Assembly: GCF_032854445.1 (NCBI RefSeq)
Contig: NC_088301.1
Location: forward strand, 12,332,281-12,396,280
DNA length: 64,000 nt
Source of the DNA: Liolophura sinensis
Lineage: Eukaryota; Mollusca; Polyplacophora; Chitonida; Chitonidae
Direction of reading: 5' to 3'
Shown piece after piece: positions 50,868 through 60,700 of this stretch. Numbering within the stretch: position 1 is the stretch's first letter; each line of letters starts with the position of its first letter. The notes under the pieces are model-generated. The model saw only the letters and a list, made by a program, of their open reading frames with translations, ran no database searches and was not told where the DNA came from. The translations under genes and the position numbers were made by a program.

Positions 50868-51052
50868 AGCCGCTCACCAATGCGACCGCTGTGGTCATGC
50901 TGGCTTCCTCTTCGGTCGTCTGTACGTTGGAAGGTCTGTCAGCAACCTGCGGATGGCCGTGAGTTGTGCCCGGCTGTTTTTCCCATCGTTGTGGCCGTCG
51001 TCACATAAGTGAAATATTATTGAATAAGGCGTAAAACTCCAATCAGATAAAT
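50868..51052 (+). mobile_element. SINE family A, head-truncated plus-strand copy
   Basis: ctcaccaatgcgaccgctgt, ggaaggtctgtcagcaacct, cataagtgaaatattattga and gcgtaaaactccaatcagat. Confidence 0.75.
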
Positions 51053-51152
51053 CTAATATATCTAATTTTCTGCCCTGAAAGACAAAAGTAAGAGCAGTTG
51101 TAAGTATTCTTCTTTAAATTACATTGGTTTATATACTAAAGCCATATTTTAC

Positions 51153-51408
51153 ATGGTTAGCGTGCCAGCGCGGCACAATGACCCAGGAGCCTCTCATCAA
51201 TGTGATCTTTCGGAGTTGTCCAGCTCATGGCGGCTTCCTCCCCGGCCCTACGTGGAACTGTCTGTTGGCAATCTGCAGACGGTCGTGAGTTCCACCGGAC
51301 TTTGCACGGTTTCCTCCCAATATACTCGAAAAAGTGAAGTAATATGTCGTATAAGTGAAGTATTCTTCAGTGCGGCGTAAAACAATAATCAATCAAATAA
51401 ATAAATAT
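51153..51408 (+). mobile_element. SINE family A, nearly full length
   Basis: gttagcgtgccagcgcggca, acccaggagcctctcatcaa, then the body and gtataagtgaagtattcttc followed by (AAAT)n. It lies 100 bp after the previous copy in the same orientation. Confidence 0.78.
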
Positions 51409-52007
51409 TTTACATACCGTACAATGTCGAGATTATAGGTATGTGCTAAATATAGTGTATGAACGTAGCAAAAAACAATCAAATCCAAACATGTGGCGGT
51501 TGTTCAGAGTACAGGTTTATACATGTATTTAGGAATCCTAAAACAATAAAAAGAATGGATACCACATACTAACCCTATATATTCGACAGTCATGAATATA
51601 AACCGAAAGACATAGGCCGTTGGTGTGTCATGGCCATCATGCACATTATACGTGTATAAACATGCATGGTCCTACTTTTAATCTAGCGAGGAGGCATTGG
51701 TCAGATCATATACTGGCCGTATAAAAAAACAAATTGAAACACATCTATGGAAAAACTATACCTACATATAGCTGTATTTGTCCAACTTTAAATAACGACG
51801 GTATGAACTGATATGGAAGCTAACTGTCAACAACACTATATTACTCATAATGACTGATTCACGAATTGTATGACCAGACATCGTTATTGTAAAACCACTA
51901 TAACGCAATGTAATAATCATTAGGAGCAGCTTTTTCCAGTGTGTATAATTAAAAGCAAAAACCTTACCCGTCCGGCGTCGAATCAATAATGGCTTGTCCT
52001 TAACCAC

Positions 52008-52954
52008 ACGTTTAAGTACTAGTACATGTACTGCGACCGAATGGCCCAACTATACTTATTGTGATTTACGTTTAAATACTAGTACATGTACTGCGACTGA
52101 ATGGCCAAACTATACTTATTGTGATTTACGTTTAAGTAGTAGTACATGTGCTGAATGGCCCGACTATACTTGTGGTGATTTACGTTTAAGTGCTAGTACA
52201 TGTACTGCGACTGAATGGCCAAACTATACTTGTGGTGATTTACGTTTAATTAGTAGTACATGTGCTGCGACTGAATGGCCCGACTATACTTATGGTGATT
52301 TACGTTTAAGTAGTAGTACATGTGCTGCGACTGAATGGCCCAACTATACTTATGGTGATTTACGTTTAAGTGCTAGTGCATGTACGGCGACTGAATGGCC
52401 AAACTATACTTGTGGTGATTTACGTTTAAGTAGTAGTACATGTGCTGCGACTGAATGGCCCGACTATACTTATGGTGATTTACGCTTAAGTGCTAGTACA
52501 TGTACTGCGACTGAATGGCCAAACTATACTTGTGGTGATTTACGTTTAAGTAGTAGTACATGTGCTGCGACTGAATGGCCCGACTATACTTATGGTGATT
52601 TACGTTTAAGTGCTAGCGCATGTACTGCGACTGAATGGCCAAACTATACTTATTGTGATTTACGTTTAATTACTAGTACATGTACTGCGACTGAATGGCC
52701 CAACTATACTTGTGGTGATTTACGTTTAATTACTAGTACATGTACTGCGACTGAATGGCCCAACTATACTTATGGTGATTTACGTTTAAGTACTAGTACA
52801 TGTGCTGCGACTGAATGGCCCAACTATACTTATGGTGATTTACGTTTAAGTAGTAGTACATGTGCTGCGACTGAATGGCCCGACTATACTTATGGTGATT
52901 TACGTTTAAGTACTAGTACATGTGCTGCGACTGAATGGCCCGACTATACTTATG
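52008..52954. repeat. 60-bp minisatellite, 16 units, joined to a SINE
   Basis: Unit starts are spaced exactly 60 bp apart (52008, 52068, 52128, then 52182 onwards to 52902), with one 54-bp unit lacking gcgact. Core: acgtttaagtactagtacat and gactgaatggcccaactata. A 346-codon plus-strand frame crosses it but has no internal Met or ATG start, and unit differences are mostly non-synonymous. I treat it as non-coding. The last unit runs directly into a SINE B-box region. Confidence 0.93.
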
Positions 52955-53095
52955 GTGAGTTCAAGTCCAGCTCATACTGGCGTCCTCTCCGGCCGCAACC
53001 TGCTCTGCACGGTTTCGTTCCACCACAATGCTAGCAGCCATCGTATAAATGAAATATTTTTGAGTACAGCGTAAAACAAATAAATAAATAAATGT
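52955..53095 (+). mobile_element. SINE family A 3' two-thirds, fused to a 60-bp tandem array
   Basis: gagttcaagtccagctcata, cgtcctctccggccg, gtataaatgaaatatttttg and aaataaataaataaatg. The tRNA-like head is replaced by the tandem array ending at 52954. Confidence 0.78.
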
Positions 53096-53698
53096 ATTAT
53101 GTAATGTAATGAATGTATTATGACTCATCTGCAGAAAAGAAGAGTTCTCTCCGCTCCAGGTCTTCATAACGCTGCTATACGTACCCGTGCCTGACTTCAG
53201 CGCTAGCTACCAGCCACAGTTCGAGCAACATGTCAACTAATATTTATTCAATGGATCATATTTCCAATGAAAAGCATTTGTACCGACATTCATCAAGTGA
53301 TGAAGTTTAAATAAAGCAAACGATGGCCCCGTTCGGGTGAGATGATAGGAGAAAAACGCCTGACCGACCCGCTGTAATTCAGACGGTGTCTCGGAGGTCT
53401 CTGGTAACATGATAGCCCGTAATGCCTGCCCCGCGTCCTTACACGTAAATTAAATTCCAACAAAGGCGGGTTTGATGCGCATCTCATCTCTCCACTCCTC
53501 ATTATATTTTCATTTTCGTCAATTTAATGGGTCTTTCTGGGAATGATATATGAAGGGTCGACCTAGCTCAGCCCGTCTTCCGCACACGTTCGGCAGCTCG
53601 CTTCACACCTGATGCCGCGACTCCTCTGTCAGCCAACAAACCTAGAATCACGTTAAGCAGTTAACAGGCTAGGGGAAAAAAGCAAAAAGTCAACCAAG

Positions 53699-53917
53699 GC
53701 CCAGTTGTTTGAAAGTGTATTAGCTAATACTTTATTAAGTCATATTTTATAGTTAAGATTTAAGCCAATTTCAGCAGACAATACAGTTGTCCAAAGGCAA
53801 AAATATAACATTTAGTTCCTATTTAATACAGTCATGGAATTAATTTTGGGCTAAGTACAAAATTAAAGTCTTGGCTTAAAGTTAAATCTGGAGATAAGTG
53901 TTCAAACAGTTCCTCAG
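53699..53917. repeat. Foldback (MITE-like) element, about 220 bp
   Basis: The left end ggcccagttgtttgaaagtg pairs imperfectly with the reversed right end ggaactgtttgaacacttat. The interior is AT-rich with taagatttaag/cttaaagttaaat blocks. It has no coding capacity. Confidence 0.6.
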
Positions 53918-54218
53918 ATGTTATTCTTTGTGCAAATGGTCTTGGGACCAATTGTCCTCCACCACATGGCATGAAAGTAGCTTGCAAAAAGGTATATATA
54001 GTGCAGTTTCATTTCGGGCACTCCCGAGAAAAATCTGAAGATATAGGAAAATATAATTCAACATACACAAATTTTTAGTTATTTTGTCGCCTCGCGTGTT
54101 GTCTAATTTTCTTCTTATATATAAATATATGTTCACGCAAAATTCGCTACAATCATGACTTCAATTACGTCTATCTAAACCCACATAATACATACAATCA
54201 GGTCAGCTATTGTAGGTA

Positions 54219-54410
54219 TGTTTATTTATTTATCTGATTCGGAGTTTCACATCGTACTCTTAGAATAATTCACTAAAACCACGGCAGCCTCTCACCACAG
54301 ATTCCTGTCAGAGCCGCGAGAAACCGGCGAAAAGGACTTCCAACTCACCGCGACCACATTTGTGAGAGGCTCCTTGGTTATTGTGCTGCCCTAGGTCACG
54401 GAGGCCCCTT
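54219..54410 (-). mobile_element. SINE family A, diverged
   Basis: tttatttatttatctgattc, cacatcgtactcttagaata, then tttgtgaggctccttggtt-like head sequence and ggtcacggaggcccc at the 5' end. Confidence 0.6.
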
Positions 54411-56535
54411 TGCAGGTAAAGGTGTCCTTCACCATCGTTATAAACTGCTGACTTTTTTTTTTGCACCAGTCCGTTTTATGTACTTTCATAGTCTTTTAAT
54501 GTTTAGAGTTGAACGTTTGTCCTCAGAAATTGGTCTTACGACCCAGAAGGTCCGTTATGGTTGAGCTCTCGGCGGCCACGTATACAATGTGTGGCGTATG
54601 CAAATCAAACAGAACTCGCTGGAAACGACCGCCAAGTCTACCATACTAAAATTCCTTAGCGGAAGTGACTCACACGCTGCCTACTGTAAACCTTCAAGCA
54701 GTTCAACACTAAAACACTTTTTCCAGAGGAATTTATGCAGATCATTATGGAAAATGACACTAAAAATGATCTGGTTTGTGTCATTAACGATTAAAGCTTC
54801 ATAGTACTGTGCAAATTATTTCTCTACGCCATAGTTCTCTCAAAATGTTTCAAAATAATTGGTTGCAAAGGTGGTTGAAAACTTGGAAGAATAGGGTACT
54901 TGGCCAAAGGCTCGTCAAATTCTCAGACAACCGTATACTAATGTCTTTCAATACGCAACATAACATCTTCATGTTTGGAAAAGTCTGTGCCATCTTTGTC
55001 CAGGACAAAAAACTTCATCATAAATATATACATGTGAACCCAGGGAGACACCAAGCAATGCCATAATGACAGTCCTTCGATTGAGGTATAGCACAACTGC
55101 AGGCTTTACGGATCAAATTATATAGGGTAATAGGCTATACTGGACATTTTTGGCAAAACATTTATTAGTCGAGTCGAGTCGAGTTTCTATTATTCCAGAA
55201 TAGCACAAATATTTAAGTTAAAAAAAACTATCAGCCTAGTCTGTGCACTTGTCACCATTCAAAATTGTTAATAAGACGATTTATGAAAGCGGGTTATATT
55301 CTAGCTCTGTGAAATGTTTAGCATCAAAATTAGTACAGGCACCTGTAGGAGTCTGATATACACTGAGAGACATTCTTGGTAAATACCGAAAATTTTATTG
55401 CATTGGCGAATGTGAACTGTTTTGCCGCGGAATCTGCGGTATAACGCCTTTAAGACACAAAAAGAAAGTAAGTATACTTATTAACACAATGATGTCTATT
55501 CAAACATTGGTAAGTGGACAAAAAAAAAACAACACTAGAGAAAACATCGACAGTGTTTCAAATCAGTGAAGTTTTATACAACTGCAATACAAACGTAGCA
55601 TCACCTGGTGTAGATATACAACGAACTGTGATTAACCTGTGGAAATGACACTGTAACTATACGAATCCTGCACAAATACAGACAAGGAACACAACTGTCT
55701 TAAAACGTTATTAAGACATGCTGACAAGACTACAGACAATAATATATCGCACATGTACATGTGTGTAGCACAATCTGCCATCGCAAGTAGCAAACAAACT
55801 GCCTTCAACTGGTTCCTGTGTTTAACGCATAACAACGAAATACAGCATATACACACGAGTACAAATACATACATGTGCCTAGTGGATTCCAAGCACACAG
55901 TCCATTCTGACAAAAGTGCTTGGTGCGAAGGTAGAGATTCCTCAACAATATCATCTTTACCAATTTTTCAAACGTGATCAGGCCCCTGGATCACGAAGCC
56001 AGATACTATGGGGCTCAAACAGATGTACGTTACGATAATCCTATGATAATTCATCATTATGTCAATTCCTTGCACCTATAATAAAAGAAAAGAACTGCTC
56101 TTTTGAAAGTATATGCTAAAAATTTTTTTTTGTTACAATTAGAATAAGCTATTGACTATAAAATGTCTCGGCTCAACTCTACCCTGGTAAAATGATGAAA
56201 ATTTTAGGGGTTAAAAGTGGTACAGACGTACATTGCTCGAGTATAAGTTAAAAAGAAAACAATCTTAATTGTTCAGCACTATTATATTTAAAAAAAGAGC
56301 AACACCTTTTTCTTTACACCAACAGAAAGACGTCTGCCATAAAAAAAAATCAATAAAGTACATGTATTTGATTGACATTTTATAATTAAACCTTTATTTA
56401 AACTCTGTAGCTATTCTTGTAAATTACATGTAGCTCAAACATAAGTACAGAAAATGTCACTCCTGAATTATTAGACTGACGCTTACATGTAAAACAGTAT
56501 TCAAGGATATTTGACGAACAAGAGGATAGTGAAAC
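54411..56535. other. Intergenic, no gene recognised
   Basis: Two adjacent plus-strand ORFs (54589-54804 and 54809-55066) match no family I know. A single foldback-like arm (cccctggatcacgaagcc) is at about 55983. Probably between genes or in the 3' flank of the KEN-box gene. Confidence 0.5.
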
Positions 56536-56845
56536 TAACTAACCCTACGTGTAGGTGTAACTATCAGGGTGATGCACTACCATCAGAACTGAGTGACATG
56601 TCAAGTTACCCTACGTGTACGTGTAACTACCAGAGAATGGTAATACCGTCAGAACGGAGTGACCTGTCAAGTAACCCTACGTGTACGTGTAACTGCCAGG
56701 GTGATGTAATATACTGTCAGAGCTGAGCGACACGTCAGGTATACCTATATACATGTACGAGTAGTTCTACATGTAACTCTACAAGCACATGGAACAACCA
56801 GGGTGAGGTAATATCATCAGAACTGACTGACATATCAGGTAATTT
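56536..56845. repeat. About 66-bp tandem repeat, four diverging copies
   Basis: accctacgtgtacgtgtaac, cagggtgatg and cagaactgagtgacatgtca recur at about 56540, 56606 and 56672, with a longer, more diverged fourth copy. Confidence 0.85.
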
Positions 56846-57225
56846 TTCTTTTTCTCCCAACAAAACATAAAATATACTCAAGGCTGAATCTCACTGGAAT
56901 ACTACAGAAGAGTATTCATTTTTTACTACCGCACATACAGTCGAATAAATCTTGCACCAGTACCAGTACCAGTACCATATGTTAAGTCTATTTTCCTGTT
57001 GCTTCTAAACGTATGAAATCAAAAGTACGTGTAGACAAACACATAGGTAAATGTCTTCTTAATAATCTTCCACAAAGTATTAGATACTTCCTTCTAAACT
57101 ATTTTTGTGCATATATGAAATGTATTTGAGAGAAAATGCCTATAACAGTGTACGTTGTAAATGTGCCACTTTACAACCTCTTACATACAATGCTATATAG
57201 TACGAAGGCCAGACGAATTGACAGC

Positions 57226-57244
57226 TTTTTTTTTTTTTTTTTTT
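57226..57244. repeat. Poly-T tract
   Basis: About 18 T in a row, 400 bp downstream of the KEN-box stop codon on the other strand (a poly-A there). No SINE body is recognisable next to it. Confidence 0.7.
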
Positions 57245-57650
57245 AATTATGATATTTTTGTTGATTAAAAATACATGCAATTATAATAAAATGTCAGAGT
57301 ACTTTGAGAATTGAGAAGACAGATCAAAGGAGAAAAACAAAAGCAAAGGCAGGGAATAGAAAAACGAAAAGTTAATAACCTACATGTGCAGAGGATTATA
57401 CTAGTATTAAACGTTTTGAGAAAGCATCAGAAAATGTATGGTGATAATGATCATCATACACATAACCTGTGCAATTTCCCAACCAGGCAATGTGGACAGC
57501 TCTTCACTAAGCATGACTACATGAAGAAGGCATAATATGCAACACCAACCGTCAAGTCTGAAATACTTTCACAGGCTGTGAAAAAATTACACAAGTGCAT
57601 GCCTCAACACCCATTTTCATTTAAAAAAGTTCTGGTATCTGTTGAAAAAT

Positions 57651-57749
57651 TTAAAGTGGACCAGGTGAGAATGAAATCAAGTCCTCTTGTACTGTTATTC
57701 GACTTCGTCTTTTGTTGGTTGCCTTAGGGCTGGCTAGTGAAGCAACATC
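57651..57749 (-). CDS. KEN-box gene terminal exon
   Basis: The acceptor is ttttcccctcag|GAT. The 32 codons (DVASLASPKATNKRRSR, then ITVQEDLISFSPGPL) are followed by TAA at 57653..57651. They contribute two SP sites and a last basic cluster. No AATAAA lies immediately downstream on this strand. A candidate (reverse of cctttatttaaa, near 56395) would imply a 3' UTR of about 1.25 kb. Confidence 0.8.
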   Translation of the reverse strand, partial: DVASLASPKATNKRRSRITVQEDLISFSPGPL

Positions 57750-60700
57750 CTGAGGGGAAAATAGAACAGACAAATGTGAAACTGACATCAATATCAATAT
57801 TTATCTGATTGCTGTAATCTTTATTCAAGACATGACCTATATACTTTGTAACAATAAAATTAATGTACTCTACTGCTTGTACTCCAATAACACAGATCGC
57901 GCCACATCCCACCAATCCTGGGACCACTTTCACAAAACTTCATCAGTCATATTTCTTGTAACTTTTTTCATAAAAGACATTGTCCTAGTTACAGCGCCAT
58001 AACGTCAGGTCATTTATAAGAAAAGTTATGAAATACTGATCTATGAAGTTTTGTGAAATGACCTCTGGAGCCTCTTCCACGAAGCAGTTGCAAAGTGCGC
58101 CTGGAATAAGTTCCATGACAACATACAGTGAAGAGATATTTCACCACTGTAAATGCGCTTGATGCAGTATTGCGAGCTTTTAACGGGCCCCTGGTCACTA
58201 CATGTATATACCATCAACGTTCACTGACAAGAAAGGTACTAAGACTATGTTCAACATTTCTGTTCAAGGTGTTTCGCATAGTAAGTGTACATGCCTTTAG
58301 TTAGGGTGGTGCGGCTGTCTAATGGAAAATCTCAATTTACAACAATGAATATGTTTCTGTCCCATTGTGGCTGGTTTCTGGCTCAAAACAGAAATACCAT
58401 GACGAAAAATGTTTGCTATGTACTATAAAAGATATATCCTAAGAAGTTAACCACTGCAAATGCTCATGGCTAATAACGTTAAATATACTTTGCACAACAT
58501 GTACATCCAGGGGAGATAACTCAGTGTTTACCTTTGTGAATGGTGACATCAGAAGCGGATCGTTCTCCTTGCCGGTACTGGCTCGTGGAGAGTCTTTGAA
58601 GAGGTCCGTCTCCTCGTCATCCCAGCACGGCATGCTGAAACTGTTCGATCTCACTCGTGTTTGCGCCACTGGTGACAGAGATAACATTTCAAATCAACAG
58701 GAAGTTAGTTCTAAATCTGTGGTACAATGCAGAAGTTCATCTTCCTACAAGCAAGGTTGATACTGTGCTATAAGCTTCACAATCGCCCTTGCTTTACTTT
58801 ACATATGAAAGTGATCAGAAACCTACTCTTTTCATTGCCAATGATGTTGCAGCCCACATACTTCTGTCGGGGGCATTCAGTCAATCACCGATTTTCCCTT
58901 TGTAAGTGTGTATTTACTCGTTTTGAGCCAAATACATGTACCTTTGGATCCAATTCCTTCCCTGAGAATATTATACAACAGCAATGCTGTAATTCTTCAA
59001 CCTTTTCGCCTGTTTGCGCAGTGCTTATTCAAGGATATTCTGAAAGCATTATCCTGTGTGTCCCCAGGGCTCTGAACGGTTTCCACCCACCATAATGCTG
59101 GCTGCCATCGTATAAGTGAAATATTCTTGAGTATGGGGTAAAACACCAATCAAATAAATAAATAAATTATTCTGTGTGGACAGGTAAATTTCACTTTTTG
59201 TGAAGCCCTGCAAAATGATCAATCCAACCAATGTAGTTTTGTCCCCAAAATGAACTTTAAAATGTGTATAAATTGAATTGAAAAATGAACTTTTATATGT
59301 AAAATGGTTGACAAGTCATTGTGCTGTCAGTCAATACCGATGCCTGGGAAAGAGGTCGAACGGCAGACAGTTATTTCTTGTGATGAAACTGTGATGAAAC
59401 TATGAAATAAATTTATTCCATATACATCATGTAGTTTTCACCACAGCAACCTCTCATTATTTATTTATTTGGTGTCTTGCTTATTTGATTGGTGTTTTAC
59501 GCCATACTCACGAATATTTCACTCGTATGACGGCAGTCAGCAACATGGTGGGAGGAAACCGGCAGAGCCCAAGGAAACCCACAACCATCCGCAGGTTGCT
59601 GGTAGACATTCCCCCTTATGGTCAGAGAGGAAGCCAGCATGAGCTGGACTTGAATTCACAGCGACCGCATTGGTGAGCAGCACCTGAGCCTTACCAAAAG
59701 CTTACCCTGCTTGCTGTAGGATGAGTTGATTACACAAAATATTTACTCAAGATGGAATGACTGATGCCTGTCATTCCCTTACTGCCCCATTCTTATGGAA
59801 TGGGGAAAATTAGCTCTAAATTTATTTCTTGAAATACTTGAAGTAAGTACAACACAAACCTCTTGAATTCCTATTGACAGGGGTTTGAGGCATATTTTTT
59901 CCAGATTTCTCCTCTTCCTTAAAAGATGCATCAAAATGGACACTTAGCCGTACAGACTTCCGTGTTGCAGATTTGGACCGTCTAGATTTCTTCATAGCTG
60001 ATTTAGGTTTTGTCTCAAAGCCATTTTCTAAACCAAAAAAACAAAAACAAAAAACAAACCCAGTAAATCATGTTCATGTATAATACTCATGTAATGACAA
60101 CTATTAAAAATTTTTCCAAACTGGTTTTTAAAAAATATTCATGTACTAGTGTATTAAAGTCCCATTTAAAAAATCAGTATCAGTCTTAAGTTAATGGAAC
60201 AGACATCAAACTTCATTCCTCCTTGTTTGCTAATAATGGCTTTAAGCAAGATTTCAGTCACATACATGCATATCAGCTTATACTTATACCATGTCACTCT
60301 TAAACTCTCGATACTAATAAAGTGTTGCCTCTCAGCAATGGCATGACAGCACTTGTGCAGGAGGGCATTACATTTGCAAGCAGCCATACCTTTGAACAGT
60401 TTAACAAGAGAGGCTGAGTTTACACGTACAGATACTCCTCAGACTCACCCTGTTTGAATACATGTAGAGATACCACTCATCACACTCACCCTGTTTGTGT
60501 ACATGGACAGATACCACTCCCCACATTCACCCTGTTTGTGTACATGTACAGATAGCACTCCTTGCACTCACCTTTCACACTCATCCTGTTTGTGAACATG
60601 TACACATACCACTCTACACACTCACTGTGTCCATGTACAGATACCACTCCTCAGACTCACTGTGTCCATGTACAGATACCATTCCTCTGACTCACCCTGT

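Noticed and set aside
51994-53034. 346-codon plus-strand ORF with 20-residue repeats (STCTATEWPNYTY-like)
   Set aside because: It follows a 60-bp tandem array, has no ATG start or internal Met, ends in a SINE, and unit differences are mostly non-synonymous.
54589-55066. Two adjacent plus-strand ORFs as a frameshifted gene
   Set aside because: No recognisable family in either frame or on the reverse strand, and no splice structure; left as unexplained.
59874-59930. SVHFD in the KEN-box protein as a PP1-docking RVxF motif
   Set aside because: The basic residue required just before the Val is missing at the usual spacing, so it is only a vague resemblance.
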